A DNA stretch of 7,424 nt from Balneolales bacterium. GTDB taxonomy: Bacteria; Bacteroidota; Rhodothermia; Balneolales; Natronogracilivirgulaceae. The stretch is taken from contig SLQI01000202.1 in the NCBI GenBank assembly GCA_007131535.1, forward strand, positions 1 through 7,424, in the 5' to 3' direction. Under the pieces are notes generated by a model. The model worked only from the letters and a program-made list of their open reading frames with translations. It had not been told where the DNA came from and searched no databases. A program made the translations under genes and the position numbers. Below are positions 1 through 6,142 of this stretch, piece after piece (the first letter of the stretch is position 1; every line of letters begins with the position of its first letter).

Positions 1-55
1 GTAAGGCAAAACTCAAAAGGAGCAAAAACGTAAGAGACGGAATGTGTTTAGGCAT
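1..55 (-). CDS. N-terminus of a probable secreted or outer-membrane protein, cut off by the left window edge
   Basis: An ATG at 55-53 on the minus strand opens 18 codons that run off the window without a stop. The translation is MPKHIPSLTFLLLLSFAL: a short basic start (Lys3, His4) followed by an uninterrupted hydrophobic core (Leu8 onward, with a run of four leucines). That is the pattern of a Sec signal peptide, so the product is probably exported. Nothing else can be said about its function. No Shine-Dalgarno sequence precedes the ATG, as with most genes here. It is divergent from the tRNA-Ala gene, with about 180 nt between them. The call depends on only 18 codons, so chance is a real alternative. 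Confidence 0.45.
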   Translation of the reverse strand, partial: MPKHIPSLTFLLLLSFAL

Positions 56-190
56 AGCGATGTTCAGTTGTGATAAGTGGATATTCCGGAATAAACGAAA
101 TATTAAGAGTAAAATTGATCCTTGTAAACTACTACCCTGAGTTATTTGAAATTGCCTATCCCAAAGGCATAATAAAGCTGATTTTCAACG

Positions 191-221
191 TTGCATACAC
201 AGAACGGAGTTTGTATATTTG
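191..221 (+). promoter_or_regulatory. Bacteroidota-type promoter for tRNA-Ala
   Basis: TTG at 191-193 is followed after exactly 20 nt by TATATTTG at 214-221. This matches the known Bacteroidota consensus (-33 TTG or TTTG, about 19-21 nt, -7 TAnnTTTG) at every defined base. Transcription would begin near 227-229, leaving a leader of about 8 nt before the tRNA at 236. Position and match together make this the most convincing promoter in the window. Confidence 0.7.
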
Positions 222-235
222 CCATTCTCTGAATC

Positions 236-309
<74 letters not shown>

Positions 310-375
310 CTGAGTTGAGGTTCGCCTCACTTAAAGTCGGTTTGACAGTATTTCTTCTACCGACATTCTTTCCTT

Positions 376-405
376 AAGACCTGTTCAAGGTGATCAGGTT
401 TTTTT
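376..405 (+). terminator. Rho-independent terminator after tRNA-Ala
   Basis: ACCTG (379-383) pairs with CAGGT (395-399), and flanking A-T and G-T pairs extend the stem into a run of seven T residues (399-405). The loop is 11 nt. The position, about 70 nt past the tRNA and 20 nt before the SRP RNA, suggests the two RNA genes are separate transcription units. A shorter alternative pairing (ACCT 379-382 with AGGT 388-391) excludes the terminator stem but is probably too weak to matter. Confidence 0.7.
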
Positions 406-424
406 ATTTGAGAAGTGCATATTC

Positions 425-523
425 GGGGCAGGTCTTGTACGACCAGCTCCCTCTGAAGTCCGTCAGGGCCGGAAGGCAGCAGCGGTAGGAGGTCGTAGCG
501 GTGCGATACAAGGAGCCTGCCCC
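425..523 (+). ncRNA. ffs: Signal recognition particle RNA, small bacterial type (4.5S)
   Basis: This is the RNA scaffold of the bacterial signal recognition particle, which with Ffh targets nascent membrane proteins to FtsY at the inner membrane. The diagnostic domain IV is present: GTCAGG (462-467), a GCC/GGC stem capped by the GGAA tetraloop (471-474), and AGCAGC (478-483) forming the asymmetric-loop side. The ends form a long terminal helix: GGGGCAGG (425-432) with CCTGCCCC (516-523), then CTTGTA (434-439) with TACAAG (507-512). The 99-nt length and single-hairpin form match the short type without an Alu domain. It is convergent with argJ. Its promoter is not clear; any candidate would overlap the preceding terminator. 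Confidence 0.95.
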
Positions 524-531
524 ATTTTTTT
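507..531 (+). terminator. 3' end and probable terminator of SRP RNA
   Basis: The 3' strand of the SRP RNA terminal helix (507-523) is followed after one A by seven T residues (525-531). The terminal helix of the RNA probably serves as the terminator stem, a common arrangement for this gene. The transcript would then stop about 40 nt before the end of convergent argJ. Confidence 0.6.
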
Positions 532-545
532 AGCTTATCTACATT

Positions 546-568
546 GCACTTTCGGTAAACTCAAGTGC
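546..568 (-). terminator. Weak hairpin just downstream of argJ, possible operon end
   Basis: GCACTT (546-551) pairs with AAGTGC (563-568) around an 11-nt loop, 2 nt past the argJ stop codon. No T-run follows on the minus strand; the tract there is an A-run, the complement of the SRP RNA T-run. It may stabilise the operon's 3' end rather than terminate it. Confidence 0.3.
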
Positions 569-570
569 CA

Positions 571-1782
571 CTACGTCGTATACTCGGCGTTGATTCGCAC
601 ATATTCATAGGAGAAATCACTTCCCCAGCCGATTGCGTACTCCTCACCATCTTTCAAGTCCAACTGTATCCGGATGTGGGTTGATCGCATCATTTTCTTT
701 AACTGCGTAAGGTTTTCGCCGGTGGGCTGACCATTCTTCAAGAGCTGAAGCGTTTTTTTGCTGCCCATAAACAGATCCACTTTTTCAGGATCAAAGTCGG
801 CACCTGAGCGTCCGGCAGCGGCAAGAATACGGCCCCAGTTCGGGTCGCGGCCGAAGATTGCCGTTTTCACCAGTGAAGAGTCCGAAACCGTACGGATGAT
901 TTTCCGGGCATCTTCCTTACTCTTGGCTCCCATCACCTCGTACTCAATAAATTTGGTTGATCCTTCTCCATCGGAGACAATCAACTTGGCCAGACTCATG
1001 CAGATTTTGTGAAGCTGCTTTTTGAACTTCTCGTAACTTTCGTTCTTCTCAGTGATTTCCTTATTCCCGGCCATGCCGTTACAAAGCACCGAAATCATAT
1101 CGTTGGTGGAAGTATCCCCGTCAACGGTGATCATATTGAAGGTCTGGTCGGTAACCTCGCGAAGTGCTTCGTCCAATAGCTCCGGGCTGATGGCAATATC
1201 GCTGACGATAAATGCGAGCATCGTACCCATATTCGGGTGAATCATACCGGATCCCTTCGCTACTCCGGCCATGTTGATTTGGTTCTTACCCAGCTTAAAA
1301 TTCAGATATTCTTCTTTGGGAAACGTATCGGTGGTCAAGATGGAGCTGGCAAGCAGGCTTGAGGCAACCCGACGTTCGGTTAATTTGCGCACATTATCTT
1401 TGATCCCCTGGACAACAAGGTCTGTGGGAAAAGTATGTCCGATGATTCCGGTGGAGGCAATAATTACATGGTTTTCGTCAACCTCCAGTTCTTCGGCAGC
1501 GGTTTTGACCATTGCCTCGGCGCCTTCCATTCCCTGCCGGCCGGTGCAGGCGTTGGCGTTTCCGGAGTTAATCACAATCGCCTGAGCTTTCCCTTTGGGG
1601 TTTCGTTTGCGCATCAATTTTATGGGCTCTGCCACTACGAGATTGCGGGTGAACAACGTTGCTTCCGAAGCCGGTACTTCTGAATAGATAAGTCCGAGAT
1701 CCCGGCGTTTGGATTTGATACCGGTATGAGCACCCCAGTATTGAAAGCCTCTGACGGTGGTCATTGTGTTCATTTCAGACAT
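571..1782 (-). CDS. argJ: Glutamate N-acetyltransferase / ornithine acetyltransferase ArgJ
   Basis: ArgJ transfers the acetyl group of N-acetylornithine to glutamate, releasing ornithine and regenerating N-acetylglutamate. Bifunctional members also make N-acetylglutamate from acetyl-CoA; which type this is cannot be read from sequence alone. At 403 residues it is full length. The proenzyme motif KGSGMIHPNMGTML lies at 176-189; autocleavage before Thr187 would yield the alpha and beta chains and expose the catalytic threonine. Also visible are STGIIG (110-115, oxyanion region), DGEGSTK (271-277), DPNWGRI (313-319) and the family C-terminus with Asn398 and Thr403. The ATG lies 6 nt after the argC stop without a clear Shine-Dalgarno sequence; Met4 and Met7 are alternative starts. 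It is last in the operon, and no argA or argE is nearby, consistent with acetyl recycling. Confidence 0.96.
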   Translation of the reverse strand: MSEMNTMTTVRGFQYWGAHTGIKSKRRDLGLIYSEVPASEATLFTRNLVVAEPIKLMRKRNPKGKAQAIVINSGNANACTGRQGMEGAEAMVKTAAEELEVDENHVIIASTGIIGHTFPTDLVVQGIKDNVRKLTERRVASSLLASSILTTDTFPKEEYLNFKLGKNQINMAGVAKGSGMIHPNMGTMLAFIVSDIAISPELLDEALREVTDQTFNMITVDGDTSTNDMISVLCNGMAGNKEITEKNESYEKFKKQLHKICMSLAKLIVSDGEGSTKFIEYEVMGAKSKEDARKIIRTVSDSSLVKTAIFGRDPNWGRILAAAGRSGADFDPEKVDLFMGSKKTLQLLKNGQPTGENLTQLKKMMRSTHIRIQLDLKDGEEYAIGWGSDFSYEYVRINAEYTT

Positions 1783-1788
1783 AGAATA

Positions 1789-2829
1789 TCAGGGAGCTAA
1801 GGATGATTGGTTGAGTCCGGAGTCTTCAGCAAACCCGAACCTGAGATTTAAATTTTGAATGGCCTGGCCGGCTGCGCCTTTGACCAGGTTATCGATGACC
1901 GAAACCACGATCACATTGCCGGTTCGCTCATCAAAAGTGGGGTAGAGATTGCAAAAGTTGGTGCCCCGAATTTCATGCAGTGAGGGCGGCTTGTCGTTCA
2001 GGCGAACGAATGGCTTATCCCCATACGCGTTTTCAAACCATGATCGGACTTCATCCGATGATGAAATGCCTTCAGCCTTTCCGTAAACGACGGTCAATAT
2101 ACCCCGACTCACCGGTAGCAGGTGTGGTGTGAACTGCACGGTAGAAGCGGTTCCGGTCACACGTCGGGTGACATCTTCAATTTCCGGGGTGTGCCGGTGT
2201 TTCATCAACCCGTAAACCGAAAAATTGTCGTTTACAGTGGGAAAATGCGTGTTGGGCTTAGCGTTGGCGCCGGCACCAGTTACACCGGATTTGGCATCAA
2301 TCACAATGGATTTCGGATCTACTTTGCCGCTTTTGATTAAGGGGATCAAAGGCAGTATGGCAGAAGTAGGATAACAGCCTGGATTGGCAATCAGGTTGGC
2401 TGTGCGGATATCTTCACTAAACCACTCGGGCAGGCCGAAAGCGGCATCAGCAATCGCATTCGGCAGTACATGCTTTTCCGGGTACCATTGATTATAAAGT
2501 TCTGCGCTGCTGAGGCGAAAATCACTGGAAAGGTCAATGATCGGCGTTTTTTCGTAGCCGTTTTGTTTGACGAAATCCATGGAAATTCCGTGCGGGAGTC
2601 CCAGAAAGATGGCGTCGTAGTCGGCCGGATTTATTTCTTCGGTAGAAGTGAGTTTCTGATCAAAAAAGCCGGTAAACTGCGGATAGATTTCATCAAACCT
2701 CGTTCCGGCGCGGGAACTGGACGTGACACCCGCGATTTCAACGTCCGGATGGTCGAGAAGCAACCGCACCAGTTCGGAGCCGGTGTATCCGGTTGCTCCG
2801 GCAATTACTACGCGTAAGGGAGTACTCAT
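1789..2829 (-). CDS. argC: N-acetyl-gamma-glutamyl-phosphate reductase ArgC
   Basis: ArgC performs the NADPH-dependent reduction of N-acetylglutamyl phosphate to N-acetylglutamate semialdehyde, the third step of arginine biosynthesis, in the cytoplasm. The 346-residue length is typical. The Rossmann motif GATGYTG is at 11-17, the catalytic cysteine is Cys152 in NPGCYPT, and KHRHTPEI (210-217) supplies the conserved active-site histidine region. HLLPVSRGIL (236-245) and the C-terminal NLVKGAAGQAIQNLNL (314-329) are family signatures. Its ATG overlaps the argD stop in an ATGA arrangement, so translational coupling is likely. AGGAG stands 5 nt before the start, within the last argD codons. That resembles a Shine-Dalgarno sequence, but other genes here lack one, so it may be coincidence. 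Confidence 0.97.
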   Translation of the reverse strand: MSTPLRVVIAGATGYTGSELVRLLLDHPDVEIAGVTSSSRAGTRFDEIYPQFTGFFDQKLTSTEEINPADYDAIFLGLPHGISMDFVKQNGYEKTPIIDLSSDFRLSSAELYNQWYPEKHVLPNAIADAAFGLPEWFSEDIRTANLIANPGCYPTSAILPLIPLIKSGKVDPKSIVIDAKSGVTGAGANAKPNTHFPTVNDNFSVYGLMKHRHTPEIEDVTRRVTGTASTVQFTPHLLPVSRGILTVVYGKAEGISSSDEVRSWFENAYGDKPFVRLNDKPPSLHEIRGTNFCNLYPTFDERTGNVIVVSVIDNLVKGAAGQAIQNLNLRFGFAEDSGLNQSSLAP

Positions 2830-4025
2830 GATTGCTCCTGTTTAGCTTTTGCTACCGATGACTTTACCGTATCAAGTACGGTGGATAGATCATCGCGGGA
2901 AATGTTCAGGGGTGGTACAAGGCGTATGACGGTGCCTGACGCCGCATTGGCCAATACACCACGGTCGAACATTTCCCGGATGGTTTGTTGTGCATCGAAA
3001 TTCAATTCCACGCCGATCATCAGACCGATACCGCGAACTTCTTTGACGGCATCTTCACCGGTTGCCCATGATTTAAGTTGTTCCAGCATCCACTGACCAT
3101 TTTCTGCGGCCTGTTCTACCAGTCCTTCTTCTTCTATGATGGTCAGTGCTTCCAAAGCGGCTCGGGTAGCTAGGGGGTTGCCTCCGTACGTGGTTCCGTG
3201 ATTGCCGGGTACCAGTGCTTTGGCAACTTCTTCTTTGGCTAAAAGTGCCCCGACCGGAACGCCACCACCCAGCGCTTTGGCAAGAGTCAGGATATCGGGC
3301 TGGATGCCGTAATATTCATAGGCAAACATGTGTCCGGTTCGTCCGACTCCGCACTGGATTTCATCCAGAATCAGCGGAGTACCATGCTGATCACAAAGCT
3401 CACGCACCTGCTTTAAATAAGCTTTATCCACCGGACGAATGCCTCCTTCACCCTGTATGGGTTCCAGTATGACGGCTACGGTGTTATCATCAACTTCGGC
3501 CTTGAGCGCTTCGATATCGTTAAAGGCCACCTGTTTGAACCCCGAAGGCATCGGGTGAAACCCTTCTTGATATTTGGCTTTCCCGGTGGCGATGCCCCCC
3601 AGAGTTCGCCCGTGAAAGCAGCCTTCCAGACTTACAATGTTGCCGGTTTTGCCGTTTTCATGACCGTATTTGCGAGCAAGTTTTATGGCTCCTTCGATAG
3701 CTTCACCGCCACTGTTGGTGAAAAACACGCGCTCCAGGCCGGTGAGTGTGGTAATTTTTTCAGCAAGCCTGACCTGTGGTACCGATGTGTAGAAGTTTGA
3801 GACGTGTATCAGTTTTGATATCTGATCCTGCAGTGCCGCTACAAATTTTGGGTGGCTGTGACCCAGGCTGTTGACAGCGATACCGGCCAGGGCGTCAATA
3901 TATTCATTGCCGTCGGTATCCCATACGCGCGAGCCTTTCCCTCTGTCCAGGGTTACCGGGAAGCGTTTGTAAAGATTAAAATGATGTTGCTGATCGAGTA
4001 TGTGCCAATTAGTGGTTGGAGTCAT
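2826..4025 (-). CDS. argD: Acetylornithine aminotransferase ArgD
   Basis: ArgD is a class III PLP-dependent aminotransferase converting N-acetylglutamate semialdehyde plus glutamate to N-acetylornithine plus 2-oxoglutarate. The 399-residue length is standard. Visible features are the cofactor phosphate loop NSGGEA (104-109), FHGRT (137-141), the PLP-binding aspartate in DEIQCGVGRTG (221-231, Asp221) and the Schiff-base Lys250 in TLAKALGGG. A threonine-rich HGTTYGGNP segment (276-284) follows. Relatives may also act on N-succinyl-diaminopimelate (DapC activity) or on succinylornithine; adjacent argC and argJ argue for the acetylated substrate here. The ATG shares one base with the argB stop (TGATG), and the 3' end overlaps argC by 4 nt, implying one transcript. 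Confidence 0.95.
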   Translation of the reverse strand: MTPTTNWHILDQQHHFNLYKRFPVTLDRGKGSRVWDTDGNEYIDALAGIAVNSLGHSHPKFVAALQDQISKLIHVSNFYTSVPQVRLAEKITTLTGLERVFFTNSGGEAIEGAIKLARKYGHENGKTGNIVSLEGCFHGRTLGGIATGKAKYQEGFHPMPSGFKQVAFNDIEALKAEVDDNTVAVILEPIQGEGGIRPVDKAYLKQVRELCDQHGTPLILDEIQCGVGRTGHMFAYEYYGIQPDILTLAKALGGGVPVGALLAKEEVAKALVPGNHGTTYGGNPLATRAALEALTIIEEEGLVEQAAENGQWMLEQLKSWATGEDAVKEVRGIGLMIGVELNFDAQQTIREMFDRGVLANAASGTVIRLVPPLNISRDDLSTVLDTVKSSVAKAKQEQS

Positions 4026-4876
4026 CAGGAAATGATTTTGGTTCCTTTAAATTCTTTTTGCGTAAGTAATTCGGTGAGAGCACCCTGTCGTGTTCCATTC
4101 ACTATACAAGCCTGTCCGGCACCCCGGTTCAGGGCAATTTCACAGGATTCTATTTTTGGGATCATCCCTCCCCGGATGATACTGTTGTACCGGGTCTTCA
4201 AATCTTCAAGCGTAACTTTTTTGATCAGTGAACCCGGGTCGTTGATATCCTCCATTAATCCGTCGACGTCGGTAAGAACAAAATAGGAATGAACTTGAAG
4301 GGCACCTGCCAGATGGCCGGCAAACATATCCGCATTGATGTTATAATCCACGCCATCTTGTCCGAGTGAAACCGGGGAAACCACGGGCAGAAAATCGTTG
4401 CTTAGTAAAACCTGCAATACACGGGGATCAACACTTTTCACATTTCCGACCTGACCGAGGTCCAAGTCCTGAGTCTTACCATCAATCGTTTCGCGGTGAA
4501 GTCTTTTTTCAGCAACTACAAGATTGCCGTCTTTGCCGCTGATTCCAACAGCGCCGACTTTTTTCTTGTTAAGCAAAGAAACCAGCTCCCCGTTTACCGA
4601 TCCGCGTAGTGCCATTTCTACATACTTCATAGAAACAGCGTCGGTTTTGCGGTGTCCGGCAACAAATTCACTTTCAATGCCGGCAGCTTCTAAGGTTTGC
4701 TTTATTACCGGCCCGCCGCCATGAACGATAACCGGATTGAATCCGGTGGATTTCAAGGTGGCAATTTCATGCAGCAGAGTGCTTTTGACGGATTCATCCG
4801 TCATAGCATTGCCGCCGTATTTAATCAAAATGGTGTTTTCTGGAGCCGAGTCTGTTGAAGAAGTGTGTTTCACCAA
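4025..4876 (-). CDS. argB: Acetylglutamate kinase ArgB
   Basis: ArgB is an amino acid kinase family enzyme that phosphorylates N-acetylglutamate with ATP, the second and usually controlled step of arginine synthesis. Motifs are KYGGNAM (19-25, Lys19 for phosphoryl transfer), VHGGGP (51-56), the substrate-binding arginine in GHRKTD (74-79), YNINAD (178-183), LTDVDG (201-206) and GGMIPK (236-241, Lys241). No ATG is available: an in-frame TAA lies 36 nt upstream, and the first internal ATG is inside the KYGGNAM motif. The start is therefore TTG at 4876 or GTG at 4873. The N-terminal 15 residues are polar and shorter than the helix of arginine-inhibited hexameric enzymes, whereas the C-terminus resembles that class. 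It is the first gene of the operon. Confidence 0.95.
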   Translation of the reverse strand: MVKHTSSTDSAPENTILIKYGGNAMTDESVKSTLLHEIATLKSTGFNPVIVHGGGPVIKQTLEAAGIESEFVAGHRKTDAVSMKYVEMALRGSVNGELVSLLNKKKVGAVGISGKDGNLVVAEKRLHRETIDGKTQDLDLGQVGNVKSVDPRVLQVLLSNDFLPVVSPVSLGQDGVDYNINADMFAGHLAGALQVHSYFVLTDVDGLMEDINDPGSLIKKVTLEDLKTRYNSIIRGGMIPKIESCEIALNRGAGQACIVNGTRQGALTELLTQKEFKGTKIIS

Positions 4877-4987
4877 TAGAGGGGATTTGTAATATGAGGT
4901 TTGGGCGTGGTGTTAATAGTAGTTCTTAATTGCTGATATATATAAACTTGTGAAATTTGCTAATCTGCATAGGCGTGTTGAGTGTAT

Positions 4988-5015
4988 ATAATAACCTTTT
5001 TTGTCATTAAGTCAA
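4988..5015 (-). promoter_or_regulatory. Candidate promoter of the argBDCJ operon
   Basis: On the minus strand TTGACT (5015-5010) and TATTAT (4993-4988) are separated by 16 nt, each differing by one base from the general sigma-70 consensus. The fit to the Bacteroidota TAnnTTTG form is poorer. Transcription would start near 4981, giving a leader of about 105 nt before argB. No convincing ArgR operator or attenuator was found in that leader. Confidence 0.4.
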
Positions 5016-5082
5016 TAGATACTCAAAAATTATTTTCTTATGGGAGTTGAGATAAAGAAGTATTGAAATTCCCCGGTTTGTT

Positions 5083-5113
5083 TTGCTCCAAGGGTTGAAG
5101 GTATCTATATTCA
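5083..5113 (+). promoter_or_regulatory. Tentative promoter for plsC
   Basis: TTG at 5083-5085 and TATATTCA at 5106-5113 are 20 nt apart, matching six of eight positions implied by TAnnTTTG. The start would fall near 5120, leaving a leader of only a few bases before the ATG at 5126. The short leader and two mismatches keep this uncertain. Confidence 0.25.
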
Positions 5114-5125
5114 AGCCAAAAAGAT

Positions 5126-5890
5126 ATGCAGCCCACAGTCGGAGAATATGTACGGTCCGTTGTCATCGCGACATGGTTTATTATTGCCTTGTCGTTGTGT
5201 ATCATCATTTTATTGCCGGCGGTAATTCTTTCATTCGGCCGGCTTCGCAATTTGATGATAAAATGGCTGGGATATTTTCTTGGCAGAAGCGTGCTATGGG
5301 TGGCCGGAATTGATTTCAGGATAGAATATATCGGTCCGAAGCCAAAGGATCCGGCCGTGTTTATCATGAATCATTCATCTACACTGGATTTGTTCATTTT
5401 GGTGGGGTTGCAGCTGCCGAATATCCGGTTTGTGGCCAAAAAAGAATTCCTGTATAACCCCCTTTTTCTCATAGCCGGAAAGCTTGCCGATCAAATTTTT
5501 ATCGACCGGAAGGACAGCAAAAAATCTATTCAGACGCTCAATAAGGCGATCGATAAAATCAAAACGCAGCAGTTATCGGTGTTTTTTGCTCCTGAAGGAA
5601 CCCGAAAACATAAAGGCATCATCGGACCTTTCCGTACCGGGGCTTTTTATATGGCCCATGATCTCAAATATCCAATAGTTCCGATCTATGTTGAAGGGGC
5701 CAGAACGCTGTGTCCGGGGAATTCGCTGATAACTCGGAAAGGTGTGATTACCGCTTATATCTATCCGCCCGTAGACGTTACAGACCGGAAGCGATCAGAA
5801 ATGCCTGAAGTAGCACGGGAAATGCGCGCCCGCTATATGGAATGGGCCGGCGTGGAAAATGAAGAAGAGAATATGAAAGTCGAAGCCTAA
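5126..5890 (+). CDS. plsC: 1-acyl-sn-glycerol-3-phosphate acyltransferase (PlsC family)
   Basis: PlsC-type enzymes acylate lysophosphatidic acid at position 2 to give phosphatidic acid, the precursor of membrane phospholipids, on the cytoplasmic face of the inner membrane. The 254-residue protein has one hydrophobic N-terminal segment (about 12-36), then the four family blocks in order: NHSSTLD (82-88, the HX4D motif with His83 and Asp88), FIDR (125-128), PEGTR (156-160) and VPIYVEG (185-191). The C-terminal tail is charged. The start is preceded by an A-rich stretch rather than a Shine-Dalgarno sequence. It stands alone, divergent from argB and convergent with the AbgT gene. Substrate preference (lysophosphatidate versus lyso-aminolipid, as in some paralogues) is not resolved by sequence. 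Confidence 0.92.
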   Translation: MQPTVGEYVRSVVIATWFIIALSLCIIILLPAVILSFGRLRNLMIKWLGYFLGRSVLWVAGIDFRIEYIGPKPKDPAVFIMNHSSTLDLFILVGLQLPNIRFVAKKEFLYNPLFLIAGKLADQIFIDRKDSKKSIQTLNKAIDKIKTQQLSVFFAPEGTRKHKGIIGPFRTGAFYMAHDLKYPIVPIYVEGARTLCPGNSLITRKGVITAYIYPPVDVTDRKRSEMPEVAREMRARYMEWAGVENEEENMKVEA

Positions 5891-5934
5891 ATAATTGCTC
5901 GTTTCAGTTCTTCCATTGATAGATTTTTATTGGC

Positions 5935-5965
5935 CGTGGATTTTCGCGGATTGAACGCGGATTTT
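5935..5965 (+). repeat. Three tandem CGYGGATT units, 10-11 nt period
   Basis: Units begin at 5935 (CGTGGATTTT), 5945 (CGCGGATTGAA) and 5956 (CGCGGATTTT). The spacing of about one helical turn puts all three on the same face of the DNA. The array sits 45 nt after the plsC stop in otherwise AT-rich sequence and runs directly into a hairpin. It may be a remnant of a dispersed intergenic repeat or a protein-binding array. Confidence 0.55.
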
Positions 5966-5989
5966 ATGTGTTGATATTTCAACAACATA
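5965..5989. other. Ten-pair hairpin in the plsC-abgT intergenic region
   Basis: TATGTGTTGA (5965-5974) pairs with TCAAC (5979-5983) and ACATA (5985-5989), with a TATT loop and one bulged A at 5984. No T-run follows on either strand, so it is not a standard terminator. It may protect the plsC mRNA 3' end or belong with the repeats beside it. Confidence 0.5.
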
Positions 5990-6098
5990 GCCAAGGTTCT
6001 TTATGGTTAATAATGAAGAAATTTTCAATCTTCAATTTTCTATTGAAATCATTTATCTGTCATTTCAATCATAGCGCAACGGCACGGAGGATATAAGC

Positions 6099-6133
6099 CG
6101 GGACCAGGTTACACGAAGGTAAACCCGGTCCCG
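6099..6133. terminator. GC-rich hairpin between convergent plsC and AbgT genes, possible bidirectional terminator
   Basis: CGGGACC-A-GGTT (6099-6110) pairs with AACC-C-GGTCCCG (6122-6133): eleven pairs and one A/C mismatch around an 11-nt loop. It ends 9 nt before the stop codon of the minus-strand transporter. On the plus strand a run of four T (6141-6144) follows after 7 nt; on the minus strand no T-run follows. A second small stem, CGGC (6080-6083) with GCCG (6097-6100), abuts it. The whole 6072-6144 segment is GC-rich in an AT-rich spacer. A structured RNA or dispersed palindromic repeat remains possible. Confidence 0.4.
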
Positions 6134-6142
6134 CAAAGGGTT

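Noticed and set aside
1..33. Plus-strand frame ending in TAA at 31-33 that could be the tail of an upstream gene
   Set aside because: Only ten codons with no recognisable signature; the opposite-strand signal peptide is the more specific pattern, though both are thin.
342..370. Perfect TTGACA (342-347) as a possible promoter for the SRP RNA
   Set aside because: No acceptable -10 follows at 16-18 nt, and a transcript from here would meet the terminator at 376-405.
4926..4970. Fourteen-codon minus-strand leader frame upstream of argB, considered as an arginine attenuator peptide
   Set aside because: It contains no arginine codon and no terminator/antiterminator pair follows.
4956..4973. Possible ArgR box (TTGC...TGCAT) in the argB leader
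   Set aside because: The two halves are not a good inverted repeat and match the known ARG box poorly.
5038..5367. Minus-strand open frame of 109 codons opposite the start of plsC
   Set aside because: It lies mostly antisense to a well-supported gene and has no domain or hydrophobic pattern of its own.
6022..6048. AT-rich inverted repeat TTTCAAT / ATTGAAA as a plsC terminator
   Set aside because: Seven A/T-rich pairs with a 12-nt loop and no T-run afterwards; too weak to call.
6047..6142. Plus-strand readable frame across the GC-rich hairpin region
   Set aside because: No start codon in frame after the TGA at 6044-6046, and the sequence is dominated by the inverted repeat, so it is more likely structural than coding.
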